Both the position numbers and the translations under genes were made by a program. Source: Antedon mediterranea (lineage: Eukaryota > Echinodermata > Crinoidea > Comatulida > Antedonidae). Taken from it: a stretch of 64,000 nt of DNA. Below are positions 23,389 through 34,429 of the stretch, in pieces; the first letter of the stretch is position 1, and the number at the start of each line of letters is the position of its first letter. The notes under the pieces were generated by a model. That model made no database searches, had not been told where the DNA came from, and was given only the letters and a program-made list of their open reading frames with translations. The stretch spans positions 17,642,101 to 17,706,100 of the forward strand of contig NC_092677.1 in NCBI RefSeq assembly GCF_964355755.1. Direction: 5' to 3'.

Positions 23389-23672
23389 TTGTCTGTCTGT
23401 TTCTATAGTGGATAAAGGTCTATGTTTTGTTTTTGGGGAGGATTCTGGCGTGAAAGTTCTATGGTGTTCAACATGCAAACTCTTAGGTCTCATCTTAGGT
23501 GAAGTATGCAAAATGCTTCCCGTTGATATTGTCCTTTTTTTTGGTATACTCTCTGTTGATCCCCATGTTCTTAACGCCCTGAAAGATGCCCTCAACGAGC
23601 CAAATTTTGATGATCGTTTCTCTTGAGCCTCAAGTTTTTCTAAATGTCCAATTTTTATGTTGGGAAGCACAC
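23389..23672 (-). CDS. Candidate coding exon, basic Ser/Arg-rich, unidentified gene
   Basis: This 284-nt minus-strand exon lies between acceptor attcacag and donor gtaggt. It enters in phase 1 and leaves in phase 0. After the split codon it reads VLPNIKIGHLEKLEAQEKR, SSKFGSLRASFRALRTWGS, TESIPKKRTIST, then a Lys/Pro/Ser-rich stretch ending STIETDRQ. GC content and codon variety rise above the flanks. The amphipathic basic segment plus Ser-rich tail looks like a regulatory C-terminal region, but I do not recognise the family. The 24-nt exon at 32,825 joins it in phase, giving ...YFKDPSTGVLPNIK. Confidence 0.5.
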
Positions 23673-24489
23673 CTGTGAATGGAAATGTTTACAAACCAAA
23701 TTTTATTTTACAATTTCATAAATTTTGCAATCATTGGAAGAATTTTAGGCCTACTCATTTACTGACAAAGTTGCACAAGGTAGAAAAAAAACCACTCAAT
23801 TCATATAATTATTTCTAAATATAAAAGGCTAACCCCTTCCAAATTACCAAAACCAATACCATAAACCCTGAATATTAGTTTAAAACAACAAACAAAAAAG
23901 AAAATACCGCAACCTATATCATATGAAAATTAATTATAGTACTTGTATTTTCATAAATATTCCGATTTATAAATTTTTATACAATAAACAACTAGATTTG
24001 AATTTCCATCCAATCACATTTGACATACTGTATTTATGTAAAAGAGCACATAATTATCATTGGTCATAGAAATATTACAAAATTATAACATTTCATCAAA
24101 ATGACAGCAACAAAATTAATATATAAAATATTGTATTGTATAATGTATCATAAAAAAAATAAAATATGGAATGTAAAAAGAGTTGTATTTGACAAAGTAA
24201 ATCTTAAATAATGAATTGTAGTAAAAATCCTTAATAAACTAATAAAATACTTGTTTTTACATTTTACTGACAATATGTAATCTGTTGATTTGTGAAACAT
24301 GTGCATGATGTCTGAATGACATGGTGTTTCGGCAGAAGTTTATCAATCAAATTAACAATTAAGCTATCACAAACTGAGCAAAATATTTTAAAAAATAAAG
24401 AGAGCAACAGAGCGTGTGCTATTTTTTTATTTTGGCCCATATTAAAGGTAAAGTTAACTTAAGATTTTAATATGCATTTATAACATCTC

Positions 24490-25576
24490 ACTGTAAATAT
24501 ATTTTTCTGATAATTATTAGGCATGGTCTGCAGTATATACCTAATAATAATGCCCAAAAATTTAGGACGATATCAAGCAAACAAAATCAAATAAACAAAG
24601 CAAGTACTATACTTGTCAACATTTTAATTACTAATAATAAATTTATAGTCTAGTATGACATATATTCTTTCATCAAGATAATTCTATCAATTATTCGATA
24701 AACTTTAAATATTGTTTTTGCTTCCCACTGTGGATGTGTATAGAACAGAATCCTGATTAAGGGGACACATTCAAAACCCAACAAAGTGTCCCTTTAATAG
24801 GGTTCACTGAATTGTCTCAAAAAAGGCGTTTTACTGTTGAGGTTGATGAATTGTGAAAAATATATATCAGATGATATGGATGATGGCAATAAACTATGGC
24901 TAACTCCATGCCTAAACCAAATACCAAGGTAGTCGACATATGTACAACAAAATTACAAAATGTAATTTGTGTTACTAACCTATTGTAGGCCCTATCTGCA
25001 ATTAATAATGTTTGACAACAATTTATCTCATTGCCAAATTCTCACGAACACAAACAATTTTTCAACCCAGCAGATAGAAATTTATGGGATGCACAGGGTG
25101 GATTGTGTTTTTATTCATTTTTAGGACAGGATATGATAACCTAATATCACACCAAAGATTAAATTGCTTTATACACATTCTCTTCAGTTACTTTCCCATA
25201 CCCTTTACTGAACCTGTAAATATTTTGACCAAGCGGTTTGACCGTTTTTTCTTTGATTAAAGAGGAAAATATCTTTCAGTAAAGTGTTTCAAAAAGTAGA
25301 ATATCAACATTATAAGTAGAATATAAACATTAATCAATTTACTTTTTTTTAAAGCAAAATTAGGTCTTGGTATGCACAAATAACACACCTTAAATTATGA
25401 TAAAAAGTTTATAATAATTTGAATATCTACAAAATACAACTTAAAAATATCTGTATGGCAAACATAATTGAAAATTCTAACAAGTATTACACTTCTTAAA
25501 AATATCTGTACAACAAACACAGCTTGAAGTTTTAACAAATATAAAAACCTCTTCCATTAATAAACTATTAGCAATA
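24490..25576. repeat. Tandem duplication, copy 1 (about 1,087 bp)
   Basis: The segment runs from ctgtaaatatatttttctga to aataaactattagcaatata. It is repeated immediately downstream as copy 2, which is split by a LINE insertion (25,577-25,886 plus 31,779-32,562). Marker strings such as aggcatggtctg (24,520 and 25,607) and agggttcactgaattgtctc (24,799 and 31,779) fix the offset at 1,087 bp. Few differences separate the copies. Confidence 0.9.
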
Positions 25577-25886
25577 TAAATATATATATTTTTCTGATAA
25601 TCATTAGGCATGGTCTGAAGTATATACCTAATAATAATGCCCAAAAATTTAGGACGATATCAAGCAAACAAAATCAAATAAACAAACCAAGTACTATACT
25701 TGTCAACATTTTAATTACTAATAAGAATTTATAGTCTAGTATGACATATATATTCTTTCATCAAGATAATTCTATCAATTATTTGATAAACTTTAAATAT
25801 TGTTTTTGCTTCCCACTGTGGATGTGTATAGAACAGAACCCTGATTAAGGGGACACATTCACAACCCAACAAAGTGTCCCTTTAAT
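25577..25886. repeat. Tandem duplication, copy 2, left portion
   Basis: Matches 24,490-24,798 up to the string gtccctttaat, where a retrotransposon begins. In copy 1 the same string continues directly into agggttcactg. Confidence 0.9.
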
Positions 25887-25958
25887 TGTAATTAATAATC
25901 GTCCTTTTTTCTTATTTTTTTTGTAACCAATCAACTTGTTTCTTTTTTTATCTATGTT

Positions 25959-26195
25959 ATGTACTGTAATAAGTGTACTTTAGACGCCCATACCTGCTGT
26001 GCAATATGTCACAACACTGCTCTCACTAACTGTTTTTCTTCTAACCCTTACAACCCCTACTACTGTTATAAATGCTTAAGCAATCTACTTCCTTTCAACC
26101 ACATCGATGACGACGAAGAATTCCAACATGAAATAAGCCAACTTAATCACGACCAATTAATTAATTTCTCAAAATTAAAACACCAGATTTACTAA
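25959..26195 (+). pseudogene. LINE ORF, N-terminal Cys-rich zinc-finger segment
   Basis: Paired cysteines (YCNKC, CCAICHN, YYCYKCL) form a PHD/RING-like zinc-binding pattern. The segment is followed by LLPFNHIDDDEEFQHEI, a segment I have often seen ahead of the endonuclease in invertebrate Jockey-type LINEs. The frame ends at 26,195. A single frameshift near 26,187 would connect it to the endonuclease frame, which is readable upstream of its first Met as NDNKFSIIHMNSRSL. This is a decayed part of one ORF, not a separate gene. Confidence 0.7.
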
Positions 26196-27252
26196 TGATA
26201 ACAAATTCAGTATAATACACATGAATTCCCGTAGCCTAACCAAAAATATTGATTCTATAACTCACTATCTTTACACTCTTAATCATAAATTTTCAATAAT
26301 AGGATTCAGTGAAACCTGGTTCAATAATAACAATGCTCCTCCTCCACTTACTAACATCCAAGGATATACAATGGCCCAATCCGACCGCACAGGAAAGAAA
26401 GGCGGAGGAGTTACCTTGTACATTTCGAATGATCTAAAATTTAAGATCAGACATGATATCAACCTGACCTCTAACCAACCATGCGAATCACTTTTTATAG
26501 AAATCGATACTCTATACACTATTGTAGGAATCGTTTATAGATCGCCCAACAGCTCAAATCATACATTCAACAACAACCTATCTACCTCAATTGATACCTT
26601 GTCTAAAGAGAATAAACATTTGTTCATTTGTGGAGATTTTAATCTTGATCTTTTAAATTCTTCAACCCACGGACCCACCAATGACTTTCTGAATACAATG
26701 TACGCTGCCTCTCTCTATCCTCTTATTGACAAACCTACAAGAATTACGACCAAATCATCCACCCTCATCGACAACATTTTCACTAACGTAATAAAACACA
26801 ACATCACTCCAGGAGTTCTTTTCAACGACATAACTGATCACTTTCCTGTATTTCTTCTATTGAACACATCAAATGAACCCACAACCAATGCTAAAGAAAA
26901 CTTCTACTCAAGAAAAAACAATGCCAAATCAATTGCATCACTAGGAATTTATCTAATGACCACTGAATGGAATGAAATATACCAGCATAACTCAGCAAAT
27001 GAGTCTTTTAATTTATTTAGTAACAAATTTTCAATCTTATATAACAAAAACATACCTAGAAAAAAGATTAAAATAAACAAACGAAAAATAGCAAAACCAT
27101 AGATAACAAAAGGAATTATTAAATCCATAAACACTCGAAACAAGTTGTACAAACAATATTTAAAATTACCAATCTCAAAGAACAAAATAAAGTACATAGA
27201 CTATAGAAACAAACTAACCAAACTTATAAAAATATCACGCAAACAACACTTC
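26187..27252 (+). pseudogene. LINE endonuclease (APE type) and connector, inactivated
   Basis: The endonuclease nicks target DNA to prime reverse transcription. Visible motifs in order are HMNSRSL, IGFSETWF (catalytic Glu), GGGVTLYIS, VGIVYRSPN, FICGDFNLDLLN (catalytic Asp/Asn) and ITDHFPVFLLLN (the SDH-like motif, here TDH). The frame is broken by TAG at 27,100-27,102 (KP*ITKG, most likely from a Trp codon). It resumes as ITKGIIKSINTRNKLYKQY until the L2 insertion point after HF at 27,252. Confidence 0.85.
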
Positions 27253-27316
27253 AATTTGTGATCCGAATCAAACCGGAAAATCCACTTCAATATTTGAGCA
27301 CATTATAGACAACGAT

Positions 27317-27706
27317 TTGGACATTTTTGCGCTAACTGAGACATGGTTGCGTGATGATGACTCAATTTCTGCTGGCTGCATAACTCCAGATGGTTACATG
27401 TTTAACCATGTTCCTAGAACATATGGTCGTCATGGGGGAGTCGCCCTTATGTACAAAGCTGGTCTAAAAACACGCTCTCTGGACTTACCTGACTGTAGTA
27501 CTTTTGAATCGTTGGGAATTCCATTTAGTAACGGAACACTGCGAATTATAGTTATCTATCGTCCTCCTCCTAGCAAGAAAAATGGTTTCACCGTCTCACA
27601 TTTCTTCAATGAGTTCTCTAACATGCTTGATACCATTGCATTAGTACATTCCGACTTGCTCATTGCCGGGGATTTCAACTTTCACCGTGACAAATTGTTA
27701 TTCTAG
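27317..27706 (+). pseudogene. L2 endonuclease fragment
   Basis: Motifs DIFALTETWLRDDD (catalytic Glu), RHGGVALMYK, IIVIYRPPPS and LLIAGDFNFH (GDFN catalytic site) identify the APE-type endonuclease of an L2-like LINE. The terminal 'SDH' region is absent: the frame runs into the deletion junction at about 27,690-27,700 and stops at 27,706. Confidence 0.85.
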
Positions 27707-28818
27707 TTTTACTAGACTTATCGGCTGCTTTTGACACAGTAGATCACTCACTGCTTCTTTATAGATTGTCACATGATATTGGGGTAAGAGATCAAGCATT
27801 GTCTTGGTTCACATCATATCTAAGGAACAGAACCCAGGCCGTCTGCATTGGTGATGTTTCATCAGATGACCTTCCTCTATTATGTGGCGTCCCACAAGGT
27901 TCGGTGCTTGGACCACAGCTGATTTCCATCTATGTTGCCCCAGTTGCTGAAATAATACGAAGACACGGATTATGTCATCATTTCTATGCAGATGATATAC
28001 AAATCTACGTTTCTGTCAAGCCTTGCCAGACCAAGTTTCTGTCCGCCGTAAAACGGTTAGAAGCATGCACTGCTGAGATTAGAAAATGGATGGGCTCCAA
28101 CTTCCTCAAGCTAAATGATAAAAAGACCGAGGTGATCCTATTTGGTTCTGTTCAGCAGAGAAAAAAGATCCGGTTTGATGGCCTACATATTGGTGGCGTA
28201 CTAGTCAATCCATCATCAGAAGTTCGTAACCTTGGTGTACAACTTGATTGTAAAATGACCATGGAATCACATATCAACAAAATCTGCCGATCTGCTATTT
28301 TCCATTTATGTAACATCGCCAAGATCAGACGTTACTTGAACCATTGTGCAACAGAGCAGATTGTACATGCTTTTGTTACCAGTCGGCTTGATATGGGAAA
28401 TTCCCTGCTGTATGGTCTGCCAAAGAAGCAGTTGCGGACTCTCCAGAAGGTGCAAAATTGGGCAGCTCGCTTGGTGATGTGTGCCAAGAAGTATGATCAC
28501 GTCACACCATTGTTCAAAGAGTTAAATTGGCTACCCATGGAGTCACGTGTTAAATTTAAGATCCTGCTGCTGGTGTTCCGATGCCTAAATAGTTGCACTC
28601 CAAAATATCTCTCAGAATTGTTGACAGTCAAGAAGGGAAAGCGAGAACTAAGATCTAGTCATCAGGTGCTACTGGACATTCCAAGGAGCAAACATAGTTG
28701 GGGAGATCGGACTTTCAGTGTTGCTGGACCTAGGCTCTGGAACCACCTACCCTTGAACATTAAACATGCATCATTATTGAGTCACTTTAAGTCACTACTC
28801 AAAACTCACCTTTTCTGA
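27690..28818 (+). pseudogene. L2 reverse transcriptase, C-terminal part
   Basis: The frame is open from about 27,690 to TGA at 28,816-28,818. Motif A is LLDLSAAFDTVDHS, motif B is CGVPQGSVLGP, motif C is HFYADDIQIYV (the YADD catalytic pair), motif D is NFLKLNDKKTEVILFG and motif E is NLGVQLD. The C-terminus ends RLWNHLPLNIKHASLLSHFK with THLF before the stop, as is usual for L2. The fingers subdomain upstream of motif A is deleted, so the protein could not be complete even though this stretch lacks stops. Confidence 0.9.
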
Positions 28819-28890
28819 TTTTTTACAGCGCTATGAGCAATGAATGTTAGAATGGCGCTATATAAATCGAACGATTGATTGATTGACTTC

Positions 28891-30276
28891 TCAAACAAAT
28901 TTAACAGCTACAAAGACAACATTAAAAAAACATGGCAATCAATCAACAACGCACTTGGCAAAAACACAACTAAAAATATACCTAATTTCTTTAATGACAA
29001 TGACTAAAAAATCACCGACCCCGTAGATATTGCTACCAATTTTAACTGATTCTTTGCAGAAATAGGTCCTACGTATGCCTCCAACATTCAATCATCTTCC
29101 GGGAGCCATTCTGATTTTCTAAAAGACCCTATTAAAAACTCTATTTTTTTCGCTCCTACTTCTAAAAAAGAAATTATTGACATAACCTCAAAATTAAAAA
29201 ACGGTAAAAGTCCAGGTCTTGACGATATCTCTCCAAAAGTAGTTAAAGACATTGCACCTCTAATTTCGGAACCGTTAACATACATCTTCAATCTGTGCTT
29301 GTCTACCGGAAAATTCCCTACAGCCTTAAAAACTTCAAAAACTATCCCAATTTATAAAAAAGGAAACCCTCACTCCTTTGTAAACTATCGTTCCATCTTT
29401 CTACTATCGTGTTTTTCAAAAATAATCGAACGTCTTATATATAATAGACTTTTTAACTTTTTTTCTTATCACAATATTCTTCAAGACAACCAATATGGCT
29501 TCAGACCAAACTACTCCACTGATCTTGCCGTTCTCGATATCTTTAACAAAATCTCCTCTGCCCTCTCTGAACATCACCACACAATCGGCTTATTCCTTGA
29601 CCTTTCTAAAGCCTTCGACACAATTGATCATTCCATCTTACCATCTAAACTTTATCACTATGGTATTCGTGGGACTCCCTACTCTCTAATCTCTGACTAC
29701 CTCCAAAACCGAACCCAAATCACATCTTTTAATTCTCACTCCTCGTGCTGCCTTCCTATGGCGTCCCCCAAGGATCTATACTCGGACCTCTCCTTTTCCT
29801 CATTTACATCAATGATATCCAACAAACCTCAAGTTCTTTTTCTTATGTTCTTTTTGCCGACGATTCCAATATTTTCCTCTCTCATCCCGACCTTAACCAA
29901 TTAATTTCAACTTTTAATTCCGAAATTCACCACGTCTCAAACTGGTTCAAAACTAACAAACTCTCATTAAACATTGATAAAACTAACTTTATTCACTTCT
30001 CAAATAGTAAAAAATCAAAAGAAAACCCTATCGAAATATTCATAGACGATGTTTTAATCAAACAAGTTGATCATACCCAATTCCTTGGAGTGACAATTGA
30101 CAACAATCTGAACTGGAAGCGTCACATTAATACAATTTCCAACACAATCTCTCGATCTATAGGTATAATAAACAAACTCAAATTCACTTTCCCACAAAAC
30201 ATTTTACTTTCCCTTATCCTGCCACATCTTAATTATTGCAACATTGCTTGGGCTGTCACACATTCTAAACACCAAA
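28891..30276 (+). pseudogene. LINE reverse transcriptase (Jockey-type host element), inactivated
   Basis: This continues the host LINE after the L2 insertion: SNKFNSYKDNIKKTWQSIN. Stops occur at 29,005-29,007 (TAA) and 29,047-29,049 (TGA). RT motifs follow: GKSPGLDDISPKVVKD, FVNYRSIFLLSCFSKIIERL, NQYGFRPNYST, LFLDLSKAFDTIDHS (motif A). After a frameshift near 29,745 come YGVPQGSILGPLLFLIYIND (motif B), YVLFADDSNIF (motif C, FADD), NKLSLNIDKTNFIHF and FLGVTIDNNLNW. Homology ends at HLNYCNIAWAVTHSKHQT (about 30,276), earlier than is usual for the family. Confidence 0.88.
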
Positions 30277-31520
30277 CACTTTGTCCATGGACTAGCACAG
30301 AAACAACAAGGTCAAAGGTAAAAATATTAGCAAATAAAAACTTGCGCGTTTCAAGGTCATGTGTGTGAAATTGCGCTTTAAAAATTTAAGAAGCTCAAAA
30401 TTAAGTTTTGATCAATTTAGAATATCAATTGGGCCATTTACGTGTTTCAAAAAATTACTGAGCAAAAATTTGTTGTATAAATCGCATTCTACTCACAATT
30501 CTTAGTAGATTTACAGTATTTGAGTCAATTCCGACCTAAAATAACGCTATACGAGCATGTTAAAAATGACAAAATTCATTGCACAAAAGTGCTGAAAATG
30601 GTAAAAAATAAGGCAATTTTAAAATGAAAATATTTCTTCAGAATGCACGATGACCCCTAATTTTTTTAACTTATTCTGGAAGCCATTGAGTTGTAGATAT
30701 AAATTCATTCACACATTTGGCAGACAAAATGTTGTGACGTCATCAAATGGCCACTTCAATTTAAAAATTAGGAATTTTCATCTTTTTTTGTAGGTTCACA
30801 TTCAATAGAGCGCATCTCCATTATTTGAGCCCTATTTTCGCACAAATTTCAGTATGTGCTTGCTAAATTAATTATCTTTATCATGACTTGCTACTATTTT
30901 AATTTTGATGACGTCATCACACGTAAAAACTTGAATAACGTAGGTTGTGTACTTTGACCTTCAGCGTATATTTAAATATCTCACATCTTTTCAGAATTAA
31001 AGGTGACCTTGTTGATTATAATTGATTATGAAAGCTGATGAAATGTAGATATAAATTCATATAAAAATTAAGCTTTTCGGATGTTGTGACGTTATGATAT
31101 GGCCAGTTGAATTTAAAAAGTAATTTTTTCATCTCTTTCTTCTAATTTATAAAAATTTCAAAGAGCGTGCATTGCGTATCTACATGCCAAATTTTCTTCC
31201 AAATCTTATATTTTGTTGCTCAATTTATTATCTTTTGATATTGTTATTCACAAGTTTATTTTGATAATATTATCAATGCCAAAAAATAAGAACATGATGT
31301 GTGCCCGTAATTTCACCAATGCTTCACTGTATATAGATATACAGTATATACTGTACATAATGCATATGGCATAGGTACAACTCAGCACTATAAGCGTATA
31401 ATAAAATCACATAGGCCTACATCAACAATTTCCAATTGTATGTTAACATACGTGCATGTTTCAAAATATTAATTTCAATAAAATGATAAAAATGATCACC
31501 TATAATTCGTTAAAGTGACG
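30277..31520. other. Unidentified 1.2-kb insertion in the LINE 3' region
   Basis: The interval lies between the truncated RT and a LINE-like 3' UTR. It has no coding frame. It contains two diverged internal copies of a segment with ttgtgacgtcatcaaatggc / ttgtgacgttatgatatggc followed by 'caatttaaaaa' and 'tcatctttt' strings. This suggests an internally repetitive non-autonomous element or unrelated filler. I cannot assign it. Confidence 0.4.
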
Positions 31521-31778
31521 AATTAAATTCTAGTTTTTTCTTATTCTTGTTATTTATTTATTCATATTTTATTTTCATTTATTTATTTATTGACTACTTT
31601 TGAAACATTTATTATATATACTTTTTGAATTATTTTTTTCTGGTGGAACTAGCCTTAAAGCCCTCTGGGCTTATTTATGTTTCTCCAGCATAAGTGCATT
31701 CTAATTTAAAAAAAAAACACACTGTAATATTATTTCACAATGATGTATCTTATGAAAATAAATTGAATTGAATTGAAT
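31521..31778 (+). mobile_element. LINE 3' UTR and tail
   Basis: A T-rich stretch is followed by ctggtggaactagccttaaa, gccctctgggcttatttatg, tttctccagcat and the terminal aataaattgaattgaattga repeat. The end abuts agggttcactg of the duplicated flank. This type of (attga)n tail is common at the 3' end of CR1/Crack-like LINEs. Confidence 0.7.
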
Positions 31779-32562
31779 AGGGTTCACTGAATTGTCTCAA
31801 AAAAGGAGTTTTACTGTTGAGGTTGATGAATGTTGAAAAATATATATCAGATGATATGGATGATGGCAATTGCACACCTAAACTATGGCTAACTCCATGC
31901 CTAAACCAAATACCAAGGTAGTCGACATATGTACAACAAAATTACAAAATGTAATTTGTGTTACTACCTATTGTAGGCCCTATCTGCAATTAATAATGTT
32001 TGACAACAATTTATCTCATTGCCAAATTCTCACGAACACAAGCAATTTTTCAACCCAGCAGATAGAAATTTATGGGATGCACAGGGTGGATTGTGTTTTT
32101 ATTCATTTTTACAACAGGATATGATAACCTAATATCACACCAAAGATTAAATTGCTTTATACACATTCTCTTCAGTTACTTTCCCATACCCTTCACTGAA
32201 CCTGTAAATATTTTGACCAAGCGGTTTGACCGTTTTTTCTTTGATTAAAGAGGAAAATATCTTTCAGTGAAGTGTTTCAAAAAGTAGAATATCAACATTA
32301 TAAGTAGAATATAAACATTAATCAATTTACTTTTTTTTAAAGCAAAAGTAGGTCTTGGTATGCACAAATAACACACCTTAAATTATGATAAAAAGTTTAT
32401 AATAATTTGAATATCCACAAAATACAACTTAAAAATATCTGTATGGCAAACATAATTGAAAATTCTAACAAGTATTACACTTCTTAAAAATATCTGTACG
32501 ACAAACACAGCTTAAAGTTTTAACAAATATAAAAACCTCTTCCATTAATAAACTATTAGCAG
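31779..32562. repeat. Tandem duplication, copy 2, right portion
   Basis: Matches 24,799-25,576 (for example gtttgaccgttttttctttg and aaaaatatctgtatggcaaa), with scattered substitutions and a small insertion (tgcacaccta) near 31,870. Short open frames within it are non-coding. Confidence 0.9.
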
Positions 32563-32824
32563 TATTTGTTTTATTTGACTAACCAATATAAACAGACGAA
32601 ACTGCATAATTTTTGATGATTTAAAAAAAAGTTTTTTAGGCCTATGTTATAAATATTTATAACACATTTAAATATAATGTAACTTATTTTCTAAAATAAT
32701 AATTTTAAAATATAAGAAAAGATTAAAATTATTACATTTAATGAATTATTTGCAGGGATTGCAATGAAAGCAAAATTTGAGGTCAGTTAATAATAAAACT
32801 GAAAAAGGTGAGGAATAAACTTAC

Positions 32825-32848
32825 CTGTGGAAGGGTCTTTGAAATAGT
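32825..32848 (-). CDS. Candidate 24-nt microexon of unidentified gene
   Basis: On the minus strand the 24 nt between cattgcatttttcttttag and gtaagttta have an excellent polypyrimidine acceptor and donor. Read in phase 1 it encodes (.)YFKDPST plus a G that completes Gly with the first bases of exon 23,672-23,389. The joined peptide YFKDPSTGVLPNIK is continuous. Its size is a multiple of three, so skipping it would not shift the frame. The splice sites are better than its tiny size would predict by chance. Confidence 0.5.
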
Positions 32849-32974
32849 CTAAAAGAAAAATGCAATGAAATGGGAAAAAATTAGCCAAAGTGTAAGGTGC
32901 ATCAAATAAACATGCAAATTATTAAATATGACTAAACGAATATAAGCACACCCCTTTGAGGGAACACTAAAGAA

Positions 32975-33220
32975 ATGATTAATGAAATCAGACTTTTAAT
33001 AACCTATTTTGCAGTTTTAGTAAAGTTATTCACTTCTGTAGGGTAAAAAACAACCAAAAACAATCATTCACTTACAAATAAATAGTTAAATTCAATTTCT
33101 GACGGACAATTTGAATATTTTTGTTTTTTATCCAATTTTTGTTCAAAGTGAATAACTACTATGTGACATTAAAATAGCATATTAGTTAATTTTTACTTTA
33201 GGGGACAATATATCTTTAAA
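32975..33220. mobile_element. T1-related transposon fragment
   Basis: One end is recognisable (aggggacaatatatctttaa at 33,200-33,219), with an internal stretch gttattcacttctgtag and gaataactactatgtgac similar to T1 copies. The other terminus is not identifiable. Confidence 0.45.
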
Positions 33221-33980
33221 TTGATTGGTTTTTATAGTCAACAAAACAAATTAAAAAAGAAATTGTGTTATGTTAGTAATAAATAACAAAAAGAGGATAA
33301 AAATAATAAAAATGTTTAAAGATATTTTCAGTTAGATACATTACCCACATTTATAGTTGATTCATTTCGTTGTCTTGTTTTTAAAAATTTTAATTTCAAA
33401 GACACAAATAATACTGTTAATTAGTATTTATTTCAAAGTACTATAATACAACATTTTAAGAAAAAAACCACAAATTTGTATACAATTTTTAAACATTTTT
33501 AAAGTGTTTTTGATACATCTTGGTTTGTTGATTTTCAATTTTATTATTATGTGTAGGGAATTTCCAATTATTTTGTTTTGCCATGTTATGGACCACAATT
33601 AAGTGTTTTACTTTTTGGGAAATCCATTTAACTTGAATCTTACTGTTTTACTGAATTATTGATTAATTAAATAAATTCCTACTATACCATATTACTTTAT
33701 TAATGTTTAATTCACTGTACCTATTTCACACAAACACCTTTAAAACTGGGAACAAAATTTAAACTAAACTAAAACAATAGTAAAATAATTAAATGTATTA
33801 CTTTCAGTTAAATGGACGTAAATTTAACTAAAACAATTACAATTATTTATCATACATTTAAAGTATAGAAAAAAAAATTATAATTTTGTGCCCGATTTTA
33901 GAGTGACCAAGGGATTATTCAGCCGTAATCGGTAATATACCCTATATATTATTAAAACTGTAATTTAATGCAAAACAAAC
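33221..33980. other. AT-rich DNA, nothing recognised
   Basis: No coding frame, structured RNA or repeat that I can define. It leads into a (TA)n tract at about 33,985-34,008. Confidence 0.5.
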
Positions 33981-34040
33981 AAACATATATATATATATAT
34001 ATATATAAATCAATGATGTTGCGTAGCACTGTGTAAATTA

Positions 34041-34340
34041 TATATAAATCATACTGTAAATTATAGAAACAGTGCTCATATTCGGAACATGATCTCATAA
34101 TCGCGTCGAGAATGTATCTGGTGGGTGAAAATCTGTGATAATACCATACATGGCTCTGTGGTCTAGTGGTATGATACTCGCCCTGTAAGCGAGAGGTTGC
34201 AGGTTCGAATCCAGCCAGAGACATTTTTTCATACAACTAAAAAATACGGAACTTTCGCCAATGAGCTATGCTCGACGCGATTATGAGATCATGTTCCGAA
34301 TATGAGCACTGTTTCTATAATTTACAGTATGATTTATATA
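34041..34340. repeat. Perfect 70-bp inverted repeat (palindrome) with 160-bp centre
   Basis: The left arm 34,041-34,110 (tatataaatcatactgtaaa to ataatcgcgtcgag) and right arm 34,271-34,340 (ctcgacgcgattatgagatc to gatttatata) are exact reverse complements over all 70 positions. The 160-bp centre contains a tRNA-like gene, and both outer edges run into TA tracts. Perfect arms imply a recent event or gene conversion. Confidence 0.97.
34152..34222 (+). tRNA. tRNA-like gene, tRNA-Pro-type body with TGT anticodon, possibly pseudogene
   Basis: The 71-nt sequence folds as a cloverleaf. The acceptor is ggctctg/cagagac with one G-A mismatch. Box A is tggtctagtggtatga. The anticodon stem is ctcgc/gcgag with loop cctgtaa. 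The T-arm is gcagg-ttcgaat-ccagc with one mismatch, and box B is ggttcgaatcc. The body (ggtctag.ggtatgat.ctcgc) matches eukaryotic tRNA-Pro as I remember it, but the anticodon position reads TGT (Thr) and position 33 is C instead of the nearly invariant T. It lies at the centre of a perfect palindrome. A functional tRNA is doubtful; a SINE head or remodelled pseudogene is more likely. Confidence 0.6.
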
Positions 34341-34353
34341 TATATATATATAT

Positions 34354-34419
<66 letters not shown>

Positions 34420-34420
34420 T
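34338..34420. repeat. (TA)n microsatellite with (TACA) interruptions
   Basis: A nearly uninterrupted alternating TA tract adjoins the right arm of the palindrome. Confidence 0.95.
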
Positions 34421-34429
34421 ATTTATAGA

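Larger units (their letters stand above)
27253..28885 (+). mobile_element. L2-clade LINE, internally deleted, nested in the Jockey-type LINE
   Basis: A clean 5-bp target duplication ACTTC brackets it (27,248-27,252 and 28,886-28,890). Removing it restores the host LINE reading KQHFSNKFNSYK. The 5' part is an L2 endonuclease, then a deletion joins it to the reverse transcriptase, then comes the L2-type 3' tail gcgctatataaatcgaacga with (ttga)n. It is therefore a non-autonomous deleted copy. Confidence 0.9.
25887..31778 (+). mobile_element. Jockey-superfamily LINE (dead), with nested insertions
   Basis: The element is inserted at ctttaat|agggttc in copy 2 of the tandem duplication, on the plus strand. 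The order is zinc-finger segment, APE-type endonuclease, connector, [L2 insertion 27,253-28,885], rest of connector, reverse transcriptase, [unidentified insertion about 30,277-31,520], and a 3' UTR ending in (attga)n. The zinc-finger segment followed by endonuclease and this RT type suggests a CR1/Crack/Daphne-like member of the Jockey superfamily. It is disabled by frameshifts near 26,187 and 29,745 and by several stops. Confidence 0.85.

Noticed and set aside
33952-34236. Minus-strand frame containing GFEPATSRL
   Set aside because: This is the familiar spurious translation of the reverse strand of a tRNA gene.
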